64,000 nucleotides of DNA, taken from assembly GCA_934045905.1 (NCBI GenBank), contig OW203766.1:26034309-26098308 (forward strand), read 5' to 3'. Both the position numbers and the translations under genes were made by a program. This DNA comes from Leuctra nigra (taxonomy: Eukaryota; Arthropoda; Insecta; Plecoptera; Leuctridae). The notes under the pieces are model-generated. The model searched no databases. It saw only the letters and a list, made by a program, of their open reading frames with translations, and was not told the DNA's origin. Each line of letters begins with the position of its first letter. The first letter of the stretch is position 1. Below are positions 1 to 14,000 of the stretch, piece by piece.

Positions 1-559
1 TTTGTCCCAAACCTACGTGTTTTGCAACATTTCCCGATTCCGAGTATATATTTTACTAAAATTTTCTCGATCTGTGTCTAAGTACCATGAAATAGAAAGA
101 ATCACATTGTTTTCTTCGTAAGCCAGCAGTCAGTGCCAGCCAAAGAGTGTATGGGGGTGCCAGTTGGTTGGCTGCTGAGCATGGAATGACGCATCTACAT
201 GACCTTGAACAGGGGTGCGCATGCGCACGCGCCGAGTCTCGCTAGTGAGAGGGGGGTAAATATATAAGGGTCAATATATGTTGAACGGCATTCGTCTGGC
301 AACACTTTTTACAATTAATTAACCGTTTAAACGCAAACTTGACGTTTAAAACTTCCCACCCCTACGTACACTTGATGTTACACCTGGATGTTTCCATTCT
401 TTTTGAGACATTACATCTCTCCTCCTTCATTTGTCTTACATTACAATAGATTTCAAGGTCGAGTACATGGAATGTTGAACTTATAATGAAAATAATTAGA
501 ATTATCTTTATTTTTTCTGATGACATTGACTTACGAAAACGTGGACTGTTTGTTTCCAG
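1..559. other. tetraspanin intron segment with hAT-like right end
   Basis: Non-coding sequence upstream of the tetraspanin terminal exon, ending in a usable acceptor (tttccag at 553-559). Around 320-364 there are AAACG/GTTTAAAC-type motifs, ending in ACTTCCCACCCCTA at 351-364. This resembles the right terminus of a hAT-type element (mirror of TAGGGGTGGGAA). Its left end is not in the window, so no target duplication can be tested. I see no other feature here. Confidence 0.35.
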
Positions 560-712
560 GGCTGCATTGACAAGTTGATCGAGACCCTTCGCTCGAACAT
601 GAACTGCGTGATCGGAGTGGCCATCGGAGTCGGCATCGTGGAGCTGCTCGGACTCATCTTCTCGCTGTTCCTCTGCTGCGCCATTCGCTCCGTCGACCGC
701 TACAAGAACTAA
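560..712 (+). CDS. tetraspanin, terminal exon (partial gene)
   Basis: The exon opens directly after an acceptor and encodes 50 residues before TAA at 710-712. The peptide begins GCIDKL and continues into a strongly hydrophobic stretch (VIGVAIGVGIVELLGLIFSL) followed by FLCC, then a short basic tail ending RYKN. That is the usual end of a tetraspanin: the last Gly-Cys of the large extracellular loop, the fourth membrane segment with a juxtamembrane Cys pair that is typically palmitoylated, and a short cytosolic tail. The earlier exons, with the first three membrane segments and the CCG motif, lie left of the window, so the paralogue (CD63-like, CD9-like or other) cannot be named. It converges on the BACE gene. 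Family assignment is fairly firm; subtype is unknown. Confidence 0.8.
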   Translation, partial: GCIDKLIETLRSNMNCVIGVAIGVGIVELLGLIFSLFLCCAIRSVDRYKN

Positions 713-3700
713 TCCCCGCACAATCTCTCGCGCGCTACAGACAATACTGAATCTCATCGTCGTGGAGGTCACTCACGCTCATTAGAAGGCTAGACAAGGT
801 TCTGTTTCGCATACCATAATGTCATTTTGTATTGCGTTTTCTTGATTCTGCTATTTTCTAGTAACTCTGTACATTTTAGTACCTAACTGTTCTCTCATCA
901 GAAGGTACTAGGTAGTAATAACTCTGTGCTTTTTATTTGTTGTCCATGTAGATAATAATTGTACCATTGAATCAGCTTTTTACAAGAAACTCCAGCACAC
1001 TCCGAATTGAAAGTATTTTTATTTAGCAGCTTTTAATACAGGTCTGCCACAGGGCTAATATTCCCATTAATTCCGTATCCATGATTAAACTATCATGAAG
1101 TAAAGTAAAAGAATTACCTACTCTTCGGAATCGTGCTAGGTATTTTAATTGAAGTAAGGAAATTGAGACGAACCACATTTTCTGTTTTCATTGCATTTTG
1201 AGACTCTCTCCAGATTTGATTTTCTCTCTTGGAGAGAGCAGCCCTGTTTTACTACGTGAAAGGTGGACACCTTGCATCTATAAACAATGCTTCTGAAATA
1301 TAGTTTTATTCTTATCAACGAGTTCAAAGTTCATACAAAACGTCATTGGTCAATGAAATTATATTGCGTCCTGGCAGTACAAGAAATCAAATATTGTAAT
1401 ATTACTCTATAAAAACCTGCACAATATAATACATAGATCTAGCTGCATAATGTAAAAGTAGGCTTAGGTACTATTTTTATTGTAACGTTTGTATTTCAAT
1501 CTTGATCCATGTTGGTCGCTTAAATGTATTTCAATTACTAAGTGTGTTCTACGTACTAAAATATTTACAAAGTATATTAAGGCCAAACTATTCGTTGGGT
1601 GCAGCACCCACGTGTAATGTTGCTGTGTGCCAAAACGATATCTGTCGCCGGCTCTATAATATTCTAGAGTTTTTCGTGTATTTTATCTGGTATTACCATA
1701 GACTATTGTTACCTACTCATCGTGGGTCTATACTCAATGTCAGTAGACCGGTATTTAAATGAACGGAGGTTTAAACTCACAACTCAAAAGATATAGGTAG
1801 ATTTTTTTTCTGACTTCCGAAAGTGAAAAGGGCATCATTAAATCGGTGAGAAAAGTCATCTTTTCCAGTCCGTTGTTGCTTCCTATGAAGTGAATGATTC
1901 GAGTTACTCATTCTTATTCAGAACTGACCACTGATTTATATTAATACTTTTGTACTACAATCTCATACAGTAATTTATGCTATTTCTTTTTGAAAAACTA
2001 ATAGTTCTAGTTTGTAACGTCAGGTCTCTACACATACTCGCACTCAATACTCGACTCGGTTTTTAAAAGCCTGCCATGAACAATTGCGATTGTCAGCATT
2101 CTCAAAAAGTAAATTTATATGTAATTTTAGTTTTTATATTAATGTTAGATCTGATGTTAAAAATAATTATTTTTATCTATTAAATGGGAATCCCATGACA
2201 TTATGCTTTGTAGTTTATAGAAGCATTAAATGTACGAGTACATAGTAACCTTGACTAAAGAAAAGAAACGCTATTTACCATTACCTAGGCTATTCTATTA
2301 ATTGGAAAGGTGGAGAAATTGCTTAGTTTAAGGGTTGCAATACACCCTAGTCATTTCAATAATATAATTTGTATTGTTAATATTGCTCTCCCATAAAAAT
2401 TAATTGTTAAAAATAGATTTAAAAGATAAGTCGCTATTCTTGTATCTTGAAGAAAAGTACATTCACAAAGACGATTGGCTTTAAATTTTGAAGTATATTT
2501 AAATAATAAATACTACATACATACTTATATTTTCAGATTGAAGACATAAATATGCACAAGATTTGTAAATTAAATTTTATTGAAGTAGGTAGGTGCATAA
2601 TCATGTCTCCCAGTGGGAGTCAATCTTGTACAAATTTACCAATTTGTGGGGTCTTCATTTGGTTGAGAAATGGGAAGTAATGAAAATGTTGAGCTAAGTG
2701 TAAGTTGACGAGATACTACATGGCAGAGAACGAATTTAAAATCTTTGGAATTGCCATTATATAATTTTAAATTTCTTGTATGTTACGACACATTAATTGG
2801 TTATTTTTTCTCCAATCTGGAACCTACCTTATTGTTCACGTATTATTATTGGAAGCCACTGGGAGACCTGCATAATGTTGCAGGGCATTTCAGCAAGGAA
2901 ACTTACTTTATTAACCCACCTGTAGAAATATGTTAGAATCTACTTAAAATTATGAATGGACATTAGCAATGACATTAACGTAAGATAAGTACCTTCATTA
3001 GATCTTACTTTGTTGTGAGAAATTAAAGTAAAATCTGAGATAATGTATCTTGTTTTATTAATTTTGGTGTTAATAAAGATTCTCCTAACTACAATTCGAG
3101 TTATCATTTATGAACCCAAAGATAATCCAGAAACTCTGGTTCGGTGGAAAGAAAGTGATCAGTGATCACCAATGGTGATCTGTACCTACTGTAAATCACT
3201 ATGGAACTTTACAAATATTACGTATTTCCTTAATTTTGTGATCAACCAATTCTTTAAAGCGGGGTCATAGGGAGATGTCTGCATCAGGGGGCACTAGTAT
3301 TGTGTCCCCAAATGTATCGTCTACTTGGAATTATTCGGGACAGCTCGCCCTGAAATAAATATCAACTCGACCAGAAAAGTTATTTAATTAACAATTTTAT
3401 TTGAGATTTAATTAATAGATCATAGTTCATATGTATATTATGTATTTCTTTGTTCCCTATCCACAAATATTGTATACAATATAAAATTTTCTATAAAGCT
3501 TAAATCAGTTTAACTTTAAAGTTTAAAGCCGTGTTAACAGACTTAAATTTTCACAATCTTTAAATTGCTTAGTGAACAATAATACGTATAACATAGTTGA
3601 GCGAGATTCAGTTCAATACTCTGTTAGAACTGTACCTATGTCTGATAAAGAAGTTATTCTTAAGCGAATTGGTGTCCGTATCTCTGTACTAAGAGGTTGA

Positions 3701-5070
3701 AGGGTGAAAGTCCATTTCAATGTTTCTTGAAACTCTATCTCTGTTGACATCAGTCAAATGTCGATAGCTTCGTGATCATCATTCCAAAACTATGGTACGC
3801 AAAATCGAGACAATTGGCTTCCGGCCTTCTACCTCTGAGGTAGCTACAGCTTTTATTTAGCATTTTTTGAGTTGTACTTTGCCTCTGAATTACTCGATTA
3901 ATTTTTTTCAATCACTTATAAATTAATAAATTAATTATTGTAATTTGTAATGCACTAGCACTAAGTAAGATGTCATCATGTAGGTACCTGCTTTTTTGAA
4001 AGCATAGTGCATACCTATTTGTATTGTATATGATCCACAGGGCATGGATTAAAAATATATTACAATCTTTACAATCCATAAAGAATACCTAATGAATAAT
4101 GATACAAGATGAATGATAGTGACATCTTGTGAAACAATATATATACCTAAATTTTAACAGTAAATTATTAGTAGTTAAAAAATCAGGCTAAAAATTGAAA
4201 TTTAATGAAATTGCAGAGTTCAAACTGCTGTATCTAAGATATATGTAGTTGTTTTCTTCCAGTTGATGATATGTAATGTGAGATTGCAGAATAAATTACG
4301 ACATTCTTAACAAAATAGTTACCAAATCAGAAGTTCCAGCCGGACGGAACCACAATTTATATATTTTCAACTTGTATAGAATAACTTTAGATGGCAGACA
4401 AATGCCATTTAAAACCAGAATGTTTCCATTTTAGTATATACTCGACTTTTGTATAATGATAGTAGGTACCTACTATTACATTAATAATAATAATAATTTA
4501 GAACTAATAATAATGATTTTAAATAATGTACCTAAACTAAACCTAAACCTACTAAATGTAGTTACAAACTTACAATTACCTACATAGATGTAAAAACTAA
4601 AATTGAACAGTCCCAAGTACAAAGTTTAAATTAAAATGAAATAAAATGTACCAACCTAGTACCTACATTTATTAGACTTTAAGTTTCAATTTCAGGAATT
4701 AATTAAATTCTGAGTCTACAATCTAAATTCACTCTTCTATTGGAAATTCTAATATAAAATTTTCATTTTATAAATGATAATTGATTAGCATTAGACCAAT
4801 GAATTCAAATTCGAAAAAAAAATCAGAATGGAGATTCTGATCAATAATATTATGTTAGTGTTTACTGTTTAGCAAAGCCATTCATCTAGGTTTTAGATTT
4901 AAAACCGAGGCACACTTTGTACATGAGGCTGTATGGCACAAATATGTGCACTTCCTGAGTCCAGATAATCATTTCCGCAGTCGGAAGTGACTTATCTCAG
5001 TAATACTATATCTCAAGTCTGTAACCTACTACACCATTCTCGGACATAAAATCTTGTACAGAGTCTCACA
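713..5070. other. intergenic region between convergent tetraspanin and BACE genes
   Basis: About 4.4 kb of AT-rich sequence lying between the stop codons of two convergent genes, so it must hold both 3' UTRs. Only short chance ORFs are present and none has exon-like composition or splice sites. Simple features are a TAATAATAATAA stretch near 4480-4500 and several short GTAGGTACC motifs. I could not place either poly(A) site with confidence. Confidence 0.5.
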
Positions 5071-8000
5071 TCAGGTTCCACTGATGTTGACATCATCACT
5101 GTCGCTCACCAGACTAGTCTCGCTGGTGCTGCGCGTCAGTTTCGGCCGACATAACATACGCCACAACCACTTTGTGAAGCAGTACACGAAGATTGTGGCA
5201 CAAATGCATAGTAAACCTGAAAAGACACAATAAACACATAGACACATAAAGTACACAGTTGGATTGGCCGAGTTGTTCAAAAATATAATTGCATCCCATT
5301 GGCACATGACATTTAAAAGTATTGCAAATACATAGTTTACTTTTAGTATTATATTAGTATAGTATTTATTAAATTGTCTTCTTAAATTAGAAATAAGCGC
5401 GTTAACTTTGTCACATCAGGACTTGCAGTTGCACAGACCTATCTAGAAAATTTAAGTGACTAATACTATTTTTTTTACCAAAACTAAATTTTGCACATTT
5501 TTAAATGAATAATATGCATGAATTTATTAAAAACTATATCACACTATGAATCACACTATTTTGACACTAAAAAGTATGAATTTTCATTTATAATGAAATT
5601 GAAAATCTTTATAAATTTTGGCGGGAAAACGCCATCCCGGCCAATGATGTCATATTTTACGGTAACCATGGCAACATCATTGTTGGTTGATATAAAATGA
5701 CATCGCTGGCCGAGATGGAGTTTTCCCGCCTAAATTTACACTGGTTTTTAATTTCATATTTACATATTTACATATGTATTTACATAGACTACATATGTGT
5801 CAGCAGAGATATGGGGAGACTGGTGAGAGATGTGGAGGTGCTACCATCAGTCGCACTAGGCAGCGACCATCGATTGCTGGTGGCAAAGGTAGAAATAGAG
5901 CGACGAAAGAGGACCGTAACGGAAGTCAAAGCACCCAGGATAAAGGTATGGAAGTTGCAACAGAAAGAAGTCAGGGAAGAGTTCAGAAGAGAGATAGCAG
6001 AGAGGGCACCAGAGGGAGCATTAGGTGGAGTGGATGAAGAATGGTGTGCATTTAAAGCAGCTCTAGTGGACATAGCTGAAAAGACCTGTGGGAGAGCTGG
6101 AGGAAAAAAGAGAAGGAAAGAAACACCATGGTGGAATGAAAGGGTGAGAGAGGCAGTGAGGAGGAAAAAGGAGGCATGGAGAAGGAAGGAAGAGTCCCAT
6201 ACGGAAGAAAACATCAGGGACTACGGGGAAAGCAAGAGAATTGTAAAGATGATAGTAGAGGAGGAGAAGAAAATATCAATGCAAGAGTTTGCAAACAGGT
6301 TGGAGACAGACTTTGATGGAAATAAGAGACTGCTGTACAGTCTAATCAAGGCGAAACGACATACGGGGGAGACTCAAACCATAATGAAGAAGGAGGATGG
6401 TGGTTTCACAAACAGACCGGAGGAGATAAAAACAATGTGGAAAGAGTACTTTAAGGAGCTACTTCAGGGAGAGGCAGTACAAAGGAAAGACAGAGAGACA
6501 AACCGAAGAATGGCAGAGGAAAGCGAGGGGGTTGCGGGTGAAATACCAGGACAGATGGAAGTGAAAGAAATGCTAAAGAAGATGAAGAATGGAAAAGCCC
6601 CAGGAATGGACGAAGTCAGTGTCGAGATGCTGAAAGCGTCAGGGCAGAAGGGAATTGAGTGGCTCTGCCGGGTAATTCAAGCAGCATGGACCCAGTGTGA
6701 TGTCCCAGAAGATTGGGGGAAGGGAATACTTATTCCTATCTTTAAGAAAGGGGACAGAAAGCGATGCTGCAACTACAGGGGAGTAACTTTGATGTGCCAA
6801 ACAGCTAAATTGTATGAAAAGATCATCGAAAGGAGGGTGGCTGAGAGTATTGAGAGTAAACTAAGAGAAGAACAATACGGTTTTAGAAGAGGACGGTCAA
6901 CGATTGACCTCATCTTTGCAGTGAGACAAATCATGGAAGACCGATGGGAGAAAGGGAACGGGATGAGAATGATATTTCTGGACCTGGTAAAGGCGTACGA
7001 CAGAATGCCAAGAGAAGAAGTGTGGCGGTGCCTAGAGAAGAAGGGTGTGGACAGTGGAGTGATACAAAGAATCCAAAGTATGTATAAGAAGAACAGTAGT
7101 TGCGTGCAGACGGGAGTGGGAAAAACGGACTGGTTCGAAGTGAGGGAGGGACTGAAGCAAGGGAGTGTATTGTCACCAACATTATTTACAGTAGTAATGG
7201 ATGAGATGCTGAGAGAGGTTGAGCCGGAGGACCAAGAGGACACCCGCACACTCATATATGCAGACGACGTTCTTGTGTGGGCAGAGACCGAGGAAGAGTT
7301 GCAAGAGAAACTCAACAGGTGGGAAGAAGTGACAGCAAAATATGGACTAGAAATCAGTAGAGAAAAAAGCGAAACCATGGTTATGGAAAGGCAACAGAAG
7401 ACACTGTGCCGGATGCAGATGCGAGGAGAGGAACTTACGGAAAAAGACGAGTTTAAATATCTAGGTAGTGTATTGGCAAAGGATGGAAAGGTGGACAGGG
7501 AGATCGAGAGGAGGGTGAGAGCAGCAGAAGTGTTTTACCAGAGTGTAAGGAAGCTACTATGGAATGAAGATGTACCACAGAGGTGTAAGATATTACTGTA
7601 CAAAACCTACTTTGTACCAATCTTAATATATGCAGCAGTAACTTGGCCAATGGGAGGGAAAGAAGAAATGAAGATGCAGGCTGCAGAAATGAAGTTCCTG
7701 AGAAGTGTGGCAGGAGTGACGAAGATGGACAAGGTGAGGAGTGCAAAGATTAGAAAAGACCTAGAAGTGGAATCTCTTAGATTTAAACTTGGAAAAGAGA
7801 GGCTAAGATGGTACGGACATATGAAGAGGATGGGAAAAGAGAGGATACCATGTAGAGAGGCAGAGCGTGCAGCCATGGGTGTCAGAAGAAAGGCAGGAAG
7901 ACCTAGAACCAAATGGATCAACGGAATAGAGGCAGCTGCAGAAGAAAGAGGAGAGTGTTGGGGAGTAATTACAACAGAGAAGTGGTGGGAAGACAGAGAG

Positions 8001-11000
8001 AGATGGAGGGAGCTGGTGGAAAGAGAGGAGGCTGAAGAACTGGAAGAAGAGATTGAAGAAGTGTGGAGTGTCGGACGTGGCAAGTCGGCTCTGAGAACAC
8101 AAGTGCCCTAGAACATTGGTGGGATCATCCCACCCCCTGACCCGACAATAGTTGGAAGCAGGGTCGCGATATATTATATTATTTACATGAATGAAAATGA
8201 ACGCTTTTTAGTGAAAATACTAAATAAATAGTATGATTTAGCAACAAATATATGGTTATTTTGAAATATTGAATTTTAACCGAATGAGAGATTGAATTTT
8301 AGATTGAATTTCTGTACATATTCCCTATTCAATTGCTACTTGTTTGACAAAAATGTTTATTTCTTGCTATATTTTGTGTAACAATATTTATGTAACAAGA
8401 CTACGCCTACGACTGTCAACAACAATGTAGTACTCACTGGCAATGATGTATGCAAACATCTGTAAGGCACCAAGGCTGGCCGGATCTTTAGGATCTTCGC
8501 AGAGTGACAAGTCTAGATCGGTTCCAAACGGACCACTGATGGAGACGGGAGGGCCGCAGCGAGACTTCTCGAATCCCACAGTTCCGGCTGTGCGATTAAA
8601 TACGACGAGGAATCCCTCCATGACGACGACGCCGAGAACGCTACCCGTGTCCGACGATTCGATGGCAAATTTGTAGCAGTATGGATGGTCTTTGTCCATG
8701 CTGTCGTAGGCCATTCGGATGTAAGACTGAAGCAGGTTAGAATAACGTTTTGGTTTCCAGATAAAATTCCATTCGTACATATTTTATTGGAAGTAAGGCA
8801 TGCTGCTTTAAACATGAAAAAATATCAAATTGTAAGGTGTCGAGCTTTGGTTCCCAAGTTCCTATATTTATGCAACAGAATCATAATAGTAGGACATTTT
8901 ATATTTTAAGTACCTACTTAGTACTACATGAAATTATTTAAATTGAATAGGGTTGGGCGAACCGGTTCGTTTTCGAACCGAACCGGCTAGCTAGGTTCGA
9001 AAAACGAACCTCTAAGGTTCGTTTTCGAACCTTTTTCGAACCTCCCGCCTTTTTTTCCCGCCTTGATTCATTCAAATAATGCGACCAACCTCTTGTCACT
9101 GGTCCAACCTCTTGTCTTTACAGGTACAGTAAAATGGTAAAACCTTGGTAAATAGAGCCCCTGTAAGCCGAAATCCATCATAAATCAAAGAAAACTCAAT
9201 TCCTGCCACACTATAAGGGTGTTCCATGTTCAAATAAATGTTGAACCGAATTTTTCATGCCGTAATTCGAAGTGCTATTTGGTCACAAGTAGCAAAGTAG
9301 CATTGATTTCAGTTTAGAAGTCGAAGTAATTTCCTTGTTGAGTAAAATTTTCGAAGTATAAAAATGAAATAATATGATTGTTGCGATCTAAACTGCGCTA
9401 TACTTTTGGAACAGAGTGTACTTTTGGGTCCTGCATCTGCTAGCCAGCAGGTACCTGACCCTTGCGGAAGGAAGGATTGTTTTGTTTGTCTCTGTTGAAA
9501 GGTCTGCGAACTCGCAGTAATCCAGATGACAAATAACTTAACTTGACGGCATATTTTATTTTATTTTGATGATATTGTATGTTTATGGTATTTGAATAAA
9601 TAAAAGTGGTCATTTAGACAACCATTCGCGATCTAATGAAGTGAAGATTATCACGCAAAAGTTAAAATATAATGGTGTATATTTGAGCTTTAGTGAGGGC
9701 TGTAAGCACAAAAACAGTGCAAAATGTGATACTAATTTTTCCTTTAGCAGTCTTATAGGAAATTTTCCGCTCTTTCTTAATTTCGATATCCTCAAAAAAT
9801 CGGGCGGCCATTTTGGGCTCCAGGGCTGTTCAAAGTGCCAAAAGGAGTGTATTTCAGTGAAATTATAATACTTTGGTCAATTTATTGTTCTTTTATAATA
9901 AACGATGTGTCAGGAAGGTACGATAAAAAAAAAAAAAATTCTAGGTCTAACCAAAGTTGTATTTATTCAAGAAATTAAAGATGTCGGCGGATAAGCTCTA
10001 AAATGCCAGTAATTTTCAGGGAATTCGTTTTTCAAGGTTGCAGTTGCTTATGTAGGTTAATATTATGGACCTTTATCTTAAATATTGATGGATCACGAAA
10101 TTCACCCTTTGGGGGTGAGGGGTGGAGACCTAAATGTTTCGATATCAGTAAAATAAACGATAGTAGATAGGGACTAATAATTTCTTGCATACACTAATAA
10201 AATTGTGCTCTGTTCGAAAAAAATCACAAGATCACAAAATTATGTCGCCATCTTGAATGAGACGCGATTATATTTAGTTCTTTTGTGCTCAGCAGTTCAA
10301 AAATCATGATAAATTAGCTGTTTTGGTCATCCCTTGTTCACTGCAAATGTATCGAGTCACCGCCTCCTGGACGAACATTACATGCTAAACTCCCTATCCT
10401 GCGACGTTTTTTCAATACAAGAATGCAATTTCAATTAGAACGGTTGGAGATACAGAAAATATGCAAATTACAAATTTTATTATTAGTATTAGGGCTATAT
10501 TTTATGTCAAATAAACTTTTTCGTAGTGCTTATAAAACTTACTAAATTTTACGAAAAATTAAAAATAAACTCTTTTTATCCAAGATGGCGGCATAATTTT
10601 GAGTTCTCGTATTTTTTTTTGAAGAGAGCACATTTTCTTTGGTATGTGCAAGGAACCATTTTTCTCTAGCTAGTGTGGGCTATTGTACAGATATCGAAAC
10701 CTTTAGGTCTCCACCCCCCACCCCCCAAAGGGTTAATTTCGTGACCAATTGATTTTTAAGTTAAAAGTACATAATATGAACCAACATAAACAACTGCAAC
10801 CTTGAAGCACAAATTCCCTGAAAATGGCGGTCATTTTAGAGCTTACCCGCCGACATCTTTAATTTCTTGAATAAATACAACTTTGGTTAGACTTAGATTT
10901 TTTATTTTTTTATCGTACCTTCCTGACACATCGTTTATTATAAAAGAACAATAAATTGACAAAAGTATTATAATTTCACTGAAATACACTCTTTTTGGTA

Positions 11001-14000
11001 CTTTGGACAGCCCTGGAGCCCAAAATGGCCGCCCGATTTTTTGAGGATATCGAAATTATGAAAGAGCGGAAAATTTCCTATAAGACTGCCAAAGGAAAAA
11101 TTAGTATCACATTTTGCACTATTTTGCCAAATGTATGTGCTAACAGCCCTCACTACTTTCCAAACTTCATTGTAACACCATGCAAAATCAAAAATAGTAT
11201 GACGATGACGAGATAATTTTTGAAGAATATTGAACTTTTATTTTCGCGTAAAAATGCGAAGTATTTATGGAGTATACAATCACAGGATTACCATCTCTCA
11301 ACTGGGGCAAGTATTTTCGAAATGAAATTCCATTATGGCGTTGAAGAGAGGAAGAAAACTGTTGAAATATATTTAAATTTCGAGCAGTATATTTCGCGTT
11401 TTTGTTCCAATTATATTATTAAGTCAATGTCTCCGTATAGGTACAAATAAAAATAATATCTGAATAACGAACACCCCATTAAACAGCTGTTTTCAAGTGT
11501 CTAACCACTTGACTTGCGAGAGGGAGGGAGGAGAATGGTGACTGGTGCTTAGTTGCTTATGCGTGCTTATCTTTACTACACATCTGGAAAACATCATTTT
11601 CTGAAAAAAAGGTTCGGTTCGTTTAAGGTTCGAAATTTCGAACCTTTTGAAAAGGTTCGGTTCGAGGTTCGGTTCGAAAAAAAAATGAGGTTCGCCCAAC
11701 CCTAAAATTGAATGAAAATACCTATACAAGTTATTATGCCAAATGAAGACATTATGAAGACAAAGAATAAAGTGGAAAAAAGGGAGTCGTGGCCTAATAT
11801 TAGAACAGAGCTTTCCCAGCAGTGGCCTCTTGATTGAGGGATACTACTTCGACGAAAAACCTCAGTCAGGAAGGACGAATGCGGCCATCGAACCTTGGAC
11901 CTCAAAATTACTTACTACAATCAAGAATGTTACTGCCTGAGCCCACTAGCTCCATCAATTTTTTTCGAGCTGCATTGTATTTGAACATTGTATTTGTAAA
12001 TTTGTAGGTACCTGAGCCGTGATCTCGAGCACAAAGTAAGACTTGTTACTGCGAACAAGATTCAGACTGATATTTGGAAAGTTGTTCCAATCCAGATCTT
12101 CAGTGTAGCAAGACATCTTCTGTTGGGTCCAGAACTCCTTCGAGAGTGCCCGCTTTGATTTCACTGCAGCGGCTGATATTAGTTCAACAACTTCATTAAA
12201 CACCTGCAAAATTGACTTCATGAGCAAAAAAATCATTTAAAATAGTCTAGCAGACTAGAACATTCAGTGGACAATGACCATAGTCCCATAGTCTTTCCCA
12301 CCATTAAAATATTACAAACACATTCAGCTCAACTTCCATACCTTTGAAGGGAATCGGAGATTGGTTGTGCCGCTGTCAACGATCGTCTTGTCAACGTTGA
12401 ATTCCCGACACGGCAGTTCGAGCGATTTGTCACCGATCATTATTCCCGAGACTACAACTTCGTAGAACCACTCCTTGACGATGGGGGTTGTTAGAAGTCG
12501 ATCGCTGACTTTCACATCCTCCATGACTCTCAATTGGCCCGTGTGGCGGTTCTCCAACGGCTTTGATCCGCAAAGCTCCAATGAGAAGACGAGGCTTATA
12601 GAAGGGTTGTAGGCATTCCGGAGAGAGTCGAGCCACGACACCACTTCACGATCGGGACGGACGATAAGAGGGTACGCCAGACCAAGGATACCCTAAACAA
12701 TAATTACATAGTCTACTGTAAAATTATCAAGGTTATAAGTAGAGATGGGACGAATCCAAGATTTCATGATTCCGATTCTTTGAAACGATTCTTGCGTTTC
12801 CAATTCTTGACCGATACCGATTCTTTATTAAATGATAATTAAAAAATTAAAATTTTCACTATCTAGTACTTGTTAAAGTGGTCCCACTGCTCCAGCCAAG
12901 GTGCTTAGAATTCGCCGTAATTCATACAAATCTCTGATGAAATAATACCTCAAACAACAGTATAAAACAATTATATCTTACCATGTGCTCCAATTATATG
13001 TTTTTAATTGAAGTTCCAATTGACCAATGTAGGTGGGCGTTGCCTTATGAAAGACAATAGTATTACCATGGTAACTCCAGGGTTCTTAGAAAAATAACAA
13101 TTTTTCATTCTAACAAATTAAATTCAAAAAGATCAAATAATTTAGCTCACACGTGTTTAATAGTTTAATTTACCACTTGAAATAGAACAATCAATATATT
13201 TAAACTCATATAAATCATGTTTGATGATTGCTGGACAATTATTACAGTGGTACAACGAAACAAATTATATTTTGTCAGGTATGTTGCCAAATTGTTTTAC
13301 TTTTTAATGGCTTCTGTCACTGGATTGTTTCGTCAACTTAAAAAGGCCTTAGCTCTCATATGATAAGTTAATTGAGACTGAACAAGATTCAAGTAGATAG
13401 TTTAAATCATTACTATTATTAATGGCAATTTGTAGATTGTAAAAATGTTAAATTCTGTAAGAAACAGCTGTTTGCAGTTAACTGACAGTTGTTTGGTCAC
13501 TGACAGCTGTCAGTGACCAAACATTGACTTTTGTTTTATGACGTAGTGGGGGGAGGAGATCTACATTGGTCATTGTAGTGCAATGTTGCCAGATTTATGG
13601 TAAATTTCACACATTGTACACATTTTCTTTCTTATTTGGCCCGTGACCCCATATTTTCAAACAGCAGTCTTATTCTAAAAATTATTATCTTTAATTTCAG
13701 ACTATTTTCAATAATTTGTCATTCCTCTTGCGGTTTTAGGAGCAATTTAAGGCAAATTTTCCGGGACGATTTCATGTCTCCCTGTGTTATCTTATGGGGG
13801 AAAAGATGATCTTTAATCAAGAATATCTAATTATTTCATACCGTAAGGGGCAAATATTTTTTGCTAGTTGTATGTAATATGGTTTCATTAATCTTTGGTG
13901 TGAATTACAGCAAATTCTCATTCCTATGCCGTAACCGTGGAACCCCCTTAATAGAGATGAAAGAATGCATGATGTCACAGCTGAACAAAATCTCACTGGT

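Noticed and set aside
5789..8102. Many minus-strand ORFs opposite the LINE at 5.8-8.2 kb (Ser/Leu/Pro-rich)
   Set aside because: They are shadows of the purine-rich reverse transcriptase frame and do not resemble proteins.
9641..11153. Two nearly identical small ORFs with NSAKCDTNFSF
   Set aside because: They are on opposite strands at mirrored positions of the palindromic arms, so they are the same non-coding sequence read twice.
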